Shown here: positions 1-11,700 of the stretch, piece by piece
How the letters are laid out: every line of letters starts with the position of its first letter
Numbering within the stretch: the first letter of the stretch is position 1
Origin: Paracentrotus lividus
Lineage: Eukaryota > Echinodermata > Echinoidea > Camarodonta > Echinidae
Direction of reading: 5' to 3'
Assembly (NCBI GenBank): GCA_940671915.1
Contig: CALNVZ010000174.1
Coordinates: forward strand, 1,955,273-2,019,272
DNA: 64,000 nucleotides
Made by a program: the position numbers and the translations under genes
The notes under the pieces: generated by a model
The model's input: only the letters and a program-made list of their open reading frames with translations
Databases searched by the model: none
What the model was told of the DNA's origin: nothing

Positions 1-1430
1 TTGAAATTCAATTCAGTTATAAATACCACTATAACATGTGCATATTGGTATTTTTAATTGAATTGAATTTATTTCCACATTATTCATTAAAAAATAAACA
101 ACACATAGTCTACATAGTATATAGGCCTATATGACAAACGTTGTAGGCCTAGATCTATCTGGATAACGTACAGAAATTTACAGGGAATGGTAATGTGGTG
201 GTTCATAAAAAGTTTTGAAATAATTTGTAAAGGCAGGCAAGTTCAAGCTATCTTGTAACTTTGTCCCAAGTGTTATCCCAACAAATACCTTACCATGATT
301 ATCTCAATTATTTCATAATTTATTTATTGTTAATTATTTGTTGGTAAATTAACACCAAACAAAGTTGCAAAAATACTATGACTTGGGCCTACCCTATGAT
401 CTAATTAAACAGACTCAAAATTGACAAAATAAAAAAAACTGGTGACTGATATTGATATTAATGATTATAAAGTAGGACTTGCTTTATGTTTACAAGTTAA
501 CATTTGAAGTTTAATATGTTATTCTTAATGGATATTAAAGGGTCAAATTAATTGAAGGCCATGACCTTGGATACCCCCTAAGTAGGCGGGGGGGGGGGGG
601 GGGGGGGGCTTCCAAAACACACTGTTTGGAAATGAAAATTTTGGTGCCATGAGCTTTCTATTTTACTGTACAAATTATTAAAATGTGCCCAATTGGATAA
701 GCAGCCTTGCTCTAAATTTCAAGTGGAACAACTATATTAGGTTTTGAAAATGTATTCCTTATCTAGACTAGGCCTCATCCATCTCCTGCTGGTTCCTCAA
801 GTGGTTTAAGGTCAAAGGTTGTACTACCACAGTGGGCATGCTGGGAAGTTACCAACAAGTAATACAGGTGAATGAACTCTTGAGATGAGCTGGATTTGGG
901 ATATCTTCATCCTCGCTTCATCCAAGAATTGCTGTATTCGCTGTTATTTTCGGGCGATTAATTTTTCGCGCTGAGCAGCCTCAAAGAATGTCCACAGGTT
1001 CTTGAATTCGCGCTGCATGTTTATAAGCACGCAATTGAACCATCCCAAATGCAATACATGCATAAAAAAGCAAGCTCATATACTCGCGGGTTTTTAAATT
1101 TGCGGCTGCCGATCTTCGCGCGAAATCCGTGAAAATTAATGTATCTGAAAATTAAATCCATTACTATTTAGGTACACTGGACAAAATGATCTTTGTTTAA
1201 TATGTATCCATGGTAGGTAGTATTTGCTTTTTCCAAAATTCAGTATGTTTCCAAGACTTTTCCAGGCAGTTTATGAATTAATATCAGCATAAATATATTA
1301 AATCTAAAAGAGAGAATTAAATGAATGAACAACACATACATGTAGGCCTATGCACTAACAATAAAAATGACTGCAGTCCCTTATTAATTTGAGAGATACA
1401 GGTAAATGTAATAGGCCTTGTATCATATTA
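1..1430. other. 5' flank, no gene
   Basis: AT-rich DNA with a 20-base G run at 588-608 and a dispersed TTCGCG-rich repeat at 935-1145. Nothing coding is supported. Confidence 0.5.
935..1145 (+). repeat. Dispersed TTCGCG-rich repeat, copy A
   Basis: Shares with 48165-48363 the ordered words TTCGCTGTTATTTTCG, GGTTCTTGAATTCGCGCTGC, CTGCCGATCTTCGC and CGAAATCC.TGAAAATTAATG. It is the right arm of the element seen complete at 47951-48387. Confidence 0.75.
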
Positions 1431-1599
1431 GGGAGTTTTCGATCTTGTCGAAGTGAACGTAGTACTAGTCGACCGGAAGTGCACAGTCAACGCGTTGACT
1501 GCTCACGTTCGTCCACTGCTGAAATCATTTTCGATTTCAGTCGTACGTACCAGTATACTGTCAACAGATAAAGTAGAATAGAAATGAAGATTGCATGTG

Positions 1600-2940
1600 A
1601 TTCTTATGTATTTCTTTGTTTTATCTTTCTTTCCTTTCTCTTCTATCAATTTCTTATGTATTTCTATGTTTTCTCCTTCTTTCATCTTCTATTTCATCAT
1701 TTCTTATGTATTTCTTTGTTTTCCTTTCTTTATTTTCTATCATTTCTTATGTATTTCCTTGTATTATCTTTCTTCCTTTCTCTTTTATTAATTTGTTATG
1801 TATTTCTTTGTTTTTCCTCCTTTTTTCATCTTCTATTTCATCATTTTTTATGTATTTCCTTGTTTTATCTTTCCTTTCTCTTCTATCAATTTCTTATGTA
1901 TTTCTTTGTTTTTCATTCTCTTTCATCTTCTTTTTCATCATTTCTTATGTATTTCTTTGTTTTCCCTTCTCGATTTTCTATCATTTCTTAATATGTATTT
2001 CATTGTTTTATCTTTCTTTCCTTTCTCTTCTATCAATTTCTTATGAATTTTTTTTGTTTTCTCCTTCTTTCATCTTCTATTTCACCATTTCTTATGTATT
2101 CCCTTGTTTTATCTCTCTTTCCTTTCTCTTCTATCAATTTCTTATGTATTTCTTTGTTTTCCCCTTCTTTCATCTTTTACATGTATTTTATCATTTCTTA
2201 TGTATTCCCTTGTTTTATCTTTCTTTCCTTTCTCTTCTATCAATTTCTTATGTCTTTCTTTGCTTTCTCCTTCTTTCATCTTCTATTTCATCATTTCTTA
2301 TGTATTTCTTTGTTTTCCCTTCTTTATTTTCTATCATTTCTTATGTATTTCCTTGTTTTATCTTTCTTTCCTTTCTCTTCTATCAATTTCTTTTGTATTT
2401 CTTTGTTTTCTCCTTCTTTCATCTAGTACTTCATCATTTCTTATGTATTTCTTTGTTTTATCTTTCTTTCCTTTCTCTTCCATCAATTTCTTATGTATTT
2501 CTCTCTTTTCCCCTTCTTTCATCTTTTATTTCATCATTTCTTATGTATTTATTTGTTTTATCTTTCTTTCCTTTCTCTTCCATCAATTTCTTATGTATTT
2601 CTCTCTTTTCCCCTTCTTTCATCTTCTATTTCATCACTTCTTATGTATTTCTTTGTTTTATCTTTCTTTCCTTTCTCTTCTATCAATTTCTTATGTATTT
2701 CTTTGTTTTCTCCCTCTTTCATCTTCTATTTCATCATTTCTTATGTATTTCTTTGTTTTCCCTTCTTTATTTTCTATCATTTCTTATTTTTTTTCTTGTT
2801 TTATCTATCTTTCCTTTCTCTTCTATCAATTTCTTATGTATTTCTTTGTTCTTCCTCCTTTCATTTTCTATTTCCTCATTTCTTATTGTATTTCTTTGTT
2901 TTTCCCTTCTTTCATCTTCTATTTCATCATTTCTTATGTT
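1600..2940 (+). repeat. Pyrimidine-rich minisatellite array
   Basis: About 26 diverged units of roughly 50 bp. Each contains TTCTTATGTATTTCTTTGTT followed by a variable T/C tract (CTTTCATCTTCTATTTCATC or CTTTCCTTTCTCTTCTATCA). Two unit types alternate. Long open frames across it are low-complexity Phe/Ser/Leu/Tyr and are not taken as genes. A short continuation at 3436-3490 lies beyond the LINE. Confidence 0.9.
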
Positions 2941-3437
2941 CAATCATCTTACAGAATATGTTCCTAGTCGTAATCTATGCTCCTCAGGAAAAAACTTGCT
3001 TGTTACAAAAAGAAATGTATCAATGTACGGAGATCGGTCATTTTCTTCAGCTGCTCCAGCTTTATGGAATGCATTACCAACACAGATTCGTTCTTTGGAG
3101 ACATTAGAAACGTTCAAATCTAATCTCAAAACATTTCTTTTTGTGAAGGCATACTAACTTGAATATTAATGTTGTATTATATTGTAAATTGTAGTCTTTA
3201 TATAATTATCAAAATATATATTGTTTTTTACTGTCAGTGTGTTTGGCATTGACAATCCTTTCCTCTTTGACTTTGACATGGCAGATTTGGAGTGTGCGCC
3301 ACACAGGCTGTCCCTCTTTGTAACTACATGTATGATGTATGTTGTTCAACACTTTCATCTTGTTTTACAATGCGCCTAGGAATAGTTTAACTAGACAGAT
3401 GGCGCTATACAAATGTGTTATTATTATTATTATTTCC
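2940..3437 (+). mobile_element. 3' end of a CR1/L2-type LINE
   Basis: 2940-3157 encodes the end of a non-LTR reverse transcriptase protein: RSFSSAAPALWNALPTQIRS then FKSNLKTFLF and a stop. SAAP.LWN.LP...R and FK..LKT.LF are the usual C-terminal signature. It is followed by a 3' UTR ending GGCGCTATACAAATGTG and an ATT repeat (3418-3436). Heavily 5'-truncated and inserted in the minisatellite. Confidence 0.85.
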
Positions 3438-3683
3438 TTGTTTTATTTGTTATTTCCTTTCTATTCTATCAATTTCTTATGTATTTGCTGTGTTCTGAGT
3501 GACGTCATCTTGGACGAGTTCGGCCACAGTGAGAGCGAATAGCAAAACCTGGGAATAAGTGTCCAAATTTTGGCTAGTCGACGAGAGCGCTCATAGCAAA
3601 TTAGTTCATGCATGCGCAGAACTTAAAAACTCCGCTAATCTCAGCTAGTTCACATAGTGGACGAGTCAATCGAAAACTGCTTA

Positions 3684-4076
3684 ATATCCCCCCCCAAAAA
3701 AAAAAAAAATAAATAAATAAATAAATACCATTTGTTCTTTCATACACATGGGCATAAATTTATTGCTAATTCCCATTCTAAACAGGGATGACAATAGGTC
3801 TCTAGAAACAAAATATCAATGTAGATCTTACAGAATTGCAGATATGGTGTGTTTGGTTGTCTACTAACAATGTTGGTTGCATCTCATTTAGATGAAACAG
3901 TTGGGACAACACAGTGTGTTGATTGATAGTTGTAATCTAAACACTGTGAAACTCAACCTTGCTCAGTTTATATGAATACAACCAATCACTCACACTTGCT
4001 TGGAGCTCTCTCATAAACACAGCATCCATTCATGTAAACACCAGCTTAAAGGGTGTTATCAATTCTTAGAATCTTA
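3684..4076. other. Spacer without recognised feature
   Basis: AT-rich sequence starting with a C/A homopolymer and an AAAT repeat (3688-3725). Nothing else seen. Confidence 0.5.
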
Positions 4077-4078
4077 TA

Positions 4079-5141
4079 CAGTGTGTTCCTAAAAAAAGGT
4101 AATCGAAGTTCAAAGGTCGGTCATTTCAAAAGTATATGGTTTATTTTTGTCATTTGTTTACTAAAATACTTAGTAACTCATCAGCTTTAATTTGAGACAT
4201 TGCTTACGTCCAAACTGTAATGGGTCACAGAGTTAGGGTCCTTTGAATGTGATAGGTACAAAACCCATTTTTTCCAAGTTTTTAGTTTTTAGGGTATGAA
4301 ACCAACTTTTTATAAATTTTTGGTTTTATAGTTTTTGGGGGTTTTGTCACACAAAGTTTCAATGAAATGCAGTTTCATTTCTCAAAGGACCTATCTGATT
4401 GGCAATGAGAGGGGTTCGCCTTTATGAGTCTCTTGAGTCGTGGAGACGTCTTGGTGACGTCTCCTGAGACTTCAGGGCGTCGAGGGAAAATGGAACAAAA
4501 GTCAAACATGTTCAATCTTTCAGTAGACTTCATTAAGACGCCAGCAAGTAAAAATTATAAGCCCTTTCGATTTCTTTTAGTCGTTAGCAAGTTCCATCAA
4601 CGTCTCTGCTACGTCGTGGATACTTAAGGGACGTCGCAGCAACCGTCCACAAAGATGTCACAGAGACTTGTTCACGTATTAAAGAAGTCTACTAAAAGAT
4701 TGGACATGTTTTAACATCTGTTCGATTTTTCTCGCGACTTCTTGCAGAATCAAGAGACGTCGCAGCGACCTCTCCGAGACTCCAGGGACTCATGCATAAT
4801 CGAGGACCCATTTGATTACCAGTGAGATAGGTCCTTTGACAAATGAGATTGCATTTCATTGAAACTTTGTGTGACAAAACCCCCAAAACTATGAAACCAA
4901 AATTTTACAAAAAGTTGGTTTCATACCCTAAAAACGAAAAACTTGGAAAAAATGGGTTTTGTACCTATCACCTTCAAAGGACTCTAACTCTGTGACCCAT
5001 TACAGTTTGGACGTAAGCAATGTCTCAAATTAAAGCCGATGAGTTACTTCGTATTTTAGTAAACAAATCACAAAAATAAACCATATACTTTTGAAATGAC
5101 TGACCTTTGAACTTCGATTACCTTTTTTTAGGAACACACTG
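4079..5141. mobile_element. Tc1/mariner-like foldback element
   Basis: Inverted termini CAGTGTGTTCCTAAAAAAAG (4079) and its complement (to 5141), with TA on both sides. The inverted arms extend about 340 bp with few differences and continue, more diverged, nearly to the centre (about 4560/4690), so almost the whole 1063 bp folds on itself. No transposase. Confidence 0.85.
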
Positions 5142-5590
5142 TATAAAGAGTTTTCATATAGGCACAGAGCTCAAATTTTACTTCTAATCTACCTTAAAAT
5201 ATTTGATTTTTATTTGTATGCCTACATGAAATTAGATAAATTGTGCACCACATTTCTAAGGTAAAATTTACATAATTGATAGATATGGCCCTGTTTAATG
5301 GTCTATAAAACTGATAACTTTTTTATTCTCAACTTTGCATCAAATATATTTTGCTTTGATTGCTACTTAAGAAAGATTACAAGATGCATCAAATCAAAAT
5401 CAATTTAAAAATGGGTATTTAAATAACAATTTTCTTGGCATTGGCAATTCGTCAGTGTTTAATGTGGGTAGTATGAGTGTAGGCCTACATAGCTAATATT
5501 TCTTCAAATGGATATGAAGAAATGTCATTCTTATCTCATGATGGAAAGTTATCATCTCTTTCTGTTTTCTTTCTTTCTTTGTGATCACAG

Positions 5591-5631
5591 GTTCAACAGG
5601 AAGCTCTAGATAACAGACACATTCTCTTACA
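5591..5631 (+). promoter_or_regulatory. NPHS1: NPHS1 5' UTR segment
   Basis: Sequence between a possible splice acceptor (GATCACAG, ending 5590) and the ATG. A pyrimidine tract (CTTTCTTTCTTTG) precedes the AG. No TATA box or initiator can be assigned, so the transcription start may be further upstream. Confidence 0.35.
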
Positions 5632-5713
5632 ATGAATCACTACACCATATGCCGACATCACCATCTTGCCCTGCTCTTTTTAGGATTCAGTATTTGTCTT
5701 CAAGTCTTTCCAG
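5632..5713 (+). CDS. NPHS1: NPHS1 exon 1: start codon and signal peptide
   Basis: ATG at 5632 follows stops in frame and opens MNHYTICRHHH, then a hydrophobic core LALLFLGFSICLQVF, a typical secretory signal. Donor GTATAT at 5714, phase 1. The AG at 5589-5590 (GATCACAG) could be an acceptor, so a non-coding 5' exon upstream is possible. Cleavage probably lies just before QQSF in exon 2. Confidence 0.8.
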
Positions 5714-8700
5714 GTATATTATGGTTCATTGTTTTGATAATTTATTAATAATTTTAACCATCTTATTTTAGACAGGTGTTGGTAGAAACTTTACTGGATT
5801 CATCCTATAAAAGTGATCAAAAAAGGGCATTTGAGAAACCCTCCTATAAGTGCTCTCACAATTAAAAATGTATGACATGTTCTTTAAACACTTGCTGGAT
5901 CTACAAATATACACAAAATCAACCAAATTCTAAAATGGCGCCCCTCCAAAAGATTATTATACATGTATCTCTGCTAGAAACAGATAGGCCTATATATTTG
6001 ATAGATTTTCTCTCAAATTAATTTCCAGAATAGTGAGAAAGTGATATTCAAAGCTCTTAGCCTCGTGTACTATAGCTTTCTTACGTGAGACAGGTGGAGA
6101 TGATAAATCATAATCAGAATTGAAAGAACTTTTGGCCAAGGGTCAAATGTACCATCCATTTCTAAGATGTTTATAATATTTTGCAATGTAATGGGAATTT
6201 GATAGTCTCTTTAGTATTGTAGGCGTATAATGTTGATGTAAGGTGAAGTTAAATAATATCCTTTATTTTAGCAATATTCTTAATGAACACTGGGGAAATT
6301 TCCCTTTTGTTGGCATGTAGGTCATCAAGATTTCTGTTATTTTTTCTTTTGCCTTTTTTTTTTTTTTTTCTTTAAATAGGAATGTGCATGGAAGGCATGG
6401 AAAAGTTTGGAAAGATTTGTTCATAGGCAATTTTGATTCCCCCCCCCCCATCTTCTATGTTTTCTTGCTTAGAACTCTCTTCCTCTGCGACAATGGGTCT
6501 CAATAAAAAAGCTATATTCTCAATCTCTCTTGTTTCTGTATTTAATCCAATTTACATAGTAGATTTGACACAATGCAATCTTTTCACATATTTATACCTC
6601 TCTCTCTCCTATTTGTTATAGGCCTACCTTTTGTGACTACCAAAAATTCCTAGTCCATATCTTTTCTCTCTCTGCCTTTTTTCTACAGGTATAAATTTCT
6701 TGTGAAGTTGTGTAATCTTTCTTCCATATAATGTTTTCCTCTTCACTGTTTTCCTGTGCTTGGCTGTCTCATGTTTATCATTTCATGTATGACTCATAAA
6801 CATGAATGTGTATCTCTTTGTTTTCTATCTCCATCTCACAAGTTTTAATTGCCTCTTGGTCTTTCTCTCTCCTTACATTACCTGTATTTTTCTTCTCGCT
6901 CTCTCTCTCTCTGACTTTATATTTTCCTCTTTTTTTTTTTTTACTATAATACTTATCTGGGCTGTACTGAACAAATTCAAGGTTCCTGAGTGTTTCCATG
7001 AGCAACAACATGTCTGGCTGTTCTTTACCCTCTAGCCTTGTCCCCAAGGGCATTTTATATTACACTGCTGCTCTACAAGAATTTGACAGCAACAGTTTAC
7101 CTTGGCACAAGCGAACTAAATCAAGATTTAGGGGCCTTCTAGAAATTCCGGTTTTCACTTTTCAAACCTATCAATGCATGCGTGCACTTTTTACTTTTTT
7201 ATTAGATTACAATTGACTAGGTGTTTTAAAGCTAGTAAGAACCAGCGGCTCTGTAAAGCTTTGCCATGCCTCAAGTCCTGAACTACTCAACCTGTTTTCT
7301 ATCACAGAATGCAAAATTTTGAGCAGTGTAATCTTATGATATAATTATGCCCACTGGAATGATAATACACTTATTCACTACCCAATACATATAGGCCTAT
7401 ACCGCAATAATTATATTACCAGTTTAATTGCAAAAGAAGTACCTCATCAAAACATTTTTGTTTACCCATATTAAAAATTTAGGCTAATTTACCCTGGAGT
7501 ATTCTCTTGTACATTAGCCATTTGTTATTTCAAGAGACTGGTGTATTTATGAGGCTAGCTTTATAGGCCTATGTCCTATGAGAGCCCACAACCTGGCGGT
7601 CAGTTCTGTCTTGCTTTAAATGATTGCTGTTTTAACATCCTTTGTCAATAAAACAGAGATCATTCACTCAAATAGGGCAAATATGTTAAGACACTTTCAA
7701 ATTTGCAGTCCCTAAAAGAACTAGGTGTTTAAAAAAGAATAACAATTAGAAAGAACTGACAATAACACTTCTTCAAAATCAGAGTTTTCTCACAGCTTTT
7801 TTATATCAGAAGTGCACAATGTCTTTAAACTAGAATTTGAAACCATTTTCATCACACTCTTGAGATTAACATCCATCTCATAAAATATCCAATTTGACTT
7901 TGACACCAATCAAAATGAATGTAACTATACCACCCTCCATGCCTCATCACAATAGGGGGGTTTAACTTTTACACAAATTTCCATTCACTAGTTACCCAAA
8001 TGTCTTCAGGTGTTTGTGCTCAGGATAATTTTTCAGTGCAATACTGTTGTCCTGCTTTTGTTACAATTACAGTAAATTGGTCCAAAGGTGCGACCTCAGT
8101 TGACCCCGAGGCAGTGGATTTGGTGTCTGATTCCAAGCCTGGAATTTGCCAAATCCTTCCAAACTATCTTGAGGTCAGGCCTCTCCCTGAGCCTCTTGAG
8201 ATATTAATGTGGCAGAGAAATATGAGGTGAAAGAAAATTGATGGGGAGGGTCTCTCTATCAAGATAAATAAGTAGATTTAAAGGAGTAACTTATCATTAA
8301 TCGTAAACTTCTTCTTAAAGATTATTCTGGAAGTATGGAATCTGAACATATTCGATTTTTAAAGCAGCAGCTATCCTATTTTTAGCACTTTGAAGCATAT
8401 AATGTGAAGCAAAAAGGCTAAATCTGTCAAGGTGCAGACCCACCTAGCCCTACAATGTATGTTTACTAGTGAACACATTTTGCTTTTGCAAGGTGTCTGC
8501 ATATGTATGTCTATATTACATGCTTGATTAGGTTCATGGTGTTTTGTTTTTGTTTTTTGTTTTTTGTTCGAATTTGACCTAATTACACTATTTCACACAG
8601 TTGTTTTGTTTCAGTCATCATAAAAAATTTTGTCACTTCTCTCTCATTTATTCCTATTTTGTTTCCGTTATCATGATGCAGTCTATAGCCAGCAGAGTTT

Positions 8701-11700
8701 TAGCACCACACCGGTAGACACTGAAGTAGTAGAAGGAGAAGATGTAACTCTTCAATGTGCCGTAGACAACCTCCAAGGAGTCATTATATGGTCTAAAGAT
8801 GACACTATGCTTGGTTCAGACAGAGCACTACCAGGATATGACAGATATTCTGTAACAGGTAGGTTGTGGTTACGAAAGGTCTTTTTGGATTTGCCGTTTT
8901 TAGTTGTAAAAATTTACCTTCCAGTTGTTCTCCTAGAACAATTTTCCATGACATTTGCTGTGGTGATGATTGCTCAGCTCTAAATTTTATAGGCCTAGTA
9001 TTCTAATGATTAACTTCACACTAAACACCTACCCCACCCTAGGCCTAGACCTAGAGCTCACTCAAAGTCTGATAAAATGCCCCACAGCAACCCTAACCCT
9101 ACATCTAACTGTGGCGGAAGAAATCGTGTCGTCAGAGAATTTTTTGTTTTTACTGGAGGTCTTTTCAAGTTCAACATTAAAAAAGCTAATTGCTTACTTG
9201 TATTTTCTGTCTCCAATTTTCCCACCTCTTTCTCCATCTTTCTACATACATATCTTCATCTTACTTACAATACAATGAAATTATTCCCACTCTCCCTTTA
9301 CTGTATTCTATCTTCATGCTATTTCTGTTCTTTCTCGTCCCTATCACTATCCCACAGATTTCAATTCATCCATCATCACAAATATGAAAACCGACCTATA
9401 TCAGATTAGTTCTCCAAACCTAGCTCAAACCAAACCCCAAAGAGAAACAAAATTTAAATCTCTCTTCACTCTCCTGCGCCTACTTGAAAATCATTTTAGA
9501 GGTCATCAAAACAGGCATAGATTTGGATCTTAAATAGTAATTCTCTGTAATGGACTTGTAGCGTTTGATTAAACACAATGTTTTCATTTGTCTTTGATAA
9601 AACTAAAGTATGTTAAAATTATAATTTCTCCTACATGTCTAGTGTTTCTTTACTTTATACATTTTTTCCATGCTTACATAAGCAGCTATGTTACATGTAG
9701 GATTTTTTCCGAGTGCGTATTCCTTTAAAAAAGACTAACAGTTAATTTGTTTAGTCTGTTATAATATGTGAGGGTAATAATTTTATGGCAGGTAAGACAG
9801 GTAGATCTAATTGGTAAATGTTTCTGACCTTTTTCCCCTTCCTCTTAATAGCATGCAAGTTTATATTGAATATATAGCTCACAGGGTACTATTTGAGATA
9901 TTGAATGGGAATTGAACTTGTGAACTGGTTGGTTGATCGTTGAGCTTTGACCTTATACCCTTGCTTCTAATCCAAATAGCATGTTAAGCCAGGAGTCCTG
10001 CACTTGTCTGCAATCTATGCTAATGGATTATGATAGTTGATACTGAATATTTAGTCACGAACAAGCAAGTTAGATGTTCATGTATTTCTTAAAAGGGTGT
10101 ATAAAAAGAAGGAAACATGAATTTGATCATTAATATGTTCAAAAATATTACTGTGGCGATTATGAAGTTTATATCACTCAGGGCACTACAAACCCACTTG
10201 CCTGCTTGCCCGGGGGCAAGTGAAAACCACTGGCGGGCAAGTAAAGATCGAATTCACTTGCCCGATCGGGCAAGCCATGATTTGAGAGCAAGATACAATA
10301 AAATATGTGTTTATGGATACGAATCAGACCAAGGAGTTTCTTCTAACTCCTTGATCAGACAAAATATCACCCACAGAAAATGCTTAAATATTCTTGTATG
10401 CAATCTCCTTATACGCTCGTCATTTATGGACTCTTATTAGCCTAGGTCTTAGATGGTAGTTGCTATTAAGAATAAAATCATGATTAGGGTCTAAAGAAAA
10501 AAAAAATGAAAAGAAAATCCAGGCAAGGGTCTTTTTCTTGTGGGCAAGCAAAACCAAATTTCACTTGCCCGACAGGGCAAGCGAAAATTTTTGTAGAGGC
10601 CTGTCACTACAAAGTGCAATTCATTAGCATTCTAATGATACTTCTCTTTGCTCATCACTGTACCCCATTGTTCTGAATATGTCTTGCAAAATTATGAGTG
10701 TTTCACTTTGATTCATGCTTCTTACATTATCCAAAGTGAACTGCTCCATGAATGTTCTCTTCTATCCTTGCTGACCTTTGCCTCCCAATCCTTCCTTTAA
10801 AGTTTAGGCTTGTTCCTTAACTGCGTATTTGCTTACTTTAAGCCAGGAACTTCCTGGTTTAAAAGTTTCATGCAAACACAACAAGAATTTTATTAGATGT
10901 TTCAAGAGAGAAAAGCCCCCCAAAATCGTGCATAATGTAAGCAAATGCACAGTTGAAGGAACAAGGTAATTGGATGTTCTTTTTGTCCCCGCCGAACGAG
11001 TTCGAGCAGGGGACTATGAAACGGGCTCCGTACGTGTGTATGTGTGTCCGTCCATCCGTCCGTGCGTCCGTATGTGAGCAAAATCTTCAATTTGCTACTC
11101 CTTCGCCATTTTTCATCCGATTTCGATTCCGTTTGCTTTATATGATAGCACTAGGTGATAGCTACTAAACTTCTTCACAGAATTTTGACCTTTGACCTTT
11201 GACCCTGATTTTTGACCTATAATGTTAATTGGCTACAAAATGCTACTCCTTCGCCATTTTTCATCCGATTTCGATTCTGTTTGCTTTATGTGATAGCACT
11301 AGGTGAGGACTACAAAACTTCTTCACGGAATTTTGACTTTTGACCCCTTTGACCTTTGACCTTGATTTTTGACCTATATTGTTAATTGGCTAAAAAATGC
11401 TACTCCTTCGCCATTTTTCATCCGATTTCGATTCCGTTTGCATTATGTGATAGTACTAGGTGAGGACTACTAAACTACTTCACGGAATTTTGACTTTTGA
11501 CCCCTTTGACCTTTGACCTTGACTTTTACTTATATTGTACATTGGCTACAAAATGCTACTCCTTCACCATTTTTCATTCGATTTTGATTCCGTTTGCCTT
11601 ATGTGATAGCACTGATCGTGATATAATGGGAATTTTACATTATCGGCGGGGACATATATTGCGCATCGCGTAATTTACTAATCCACTTGTTAGTGATGGG

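Larger units (their letters stand above)
1431..3680. mobile_element. Harbinger-like non-autonomous element carrying a minisatellite and a nested LINE end
   Basis: Ends GGGAGTTTTCGAT (1431) and ATCGAAAACTGC (to 3680) are inverted, with TTA on both sides (1428-1430, 3681-3683). A 3-bp TTA duplication with G-rich ends fits PIF/Harbinger. The interior is a 1.37 kb pyrimidine-rich tandem array, interrupted by a LINE 3' end. No transposase frame is seen. Confidence 0.6.

Noticed and set aside
1616-3157. Open frame of 513 codons, rich in Phe, Ser, Leu, Tyr
   Set aside because: It spans a tandem repeat open in all three frames; only its last 72 codons (LINE protein end) have a recognisable origin.
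8000-8230. 76-codon frame in NPHS1 intron 1
   Set aside because: No homology, no splice support in the required phase, and not needed for a continuous nephrin frame.
11093-11610. Regularly spaced repeats considered as a CRISPR-like array
   Set aside because: Units of about 150 bp are tandem without unique spacers, and the DNA is eukaryotic.
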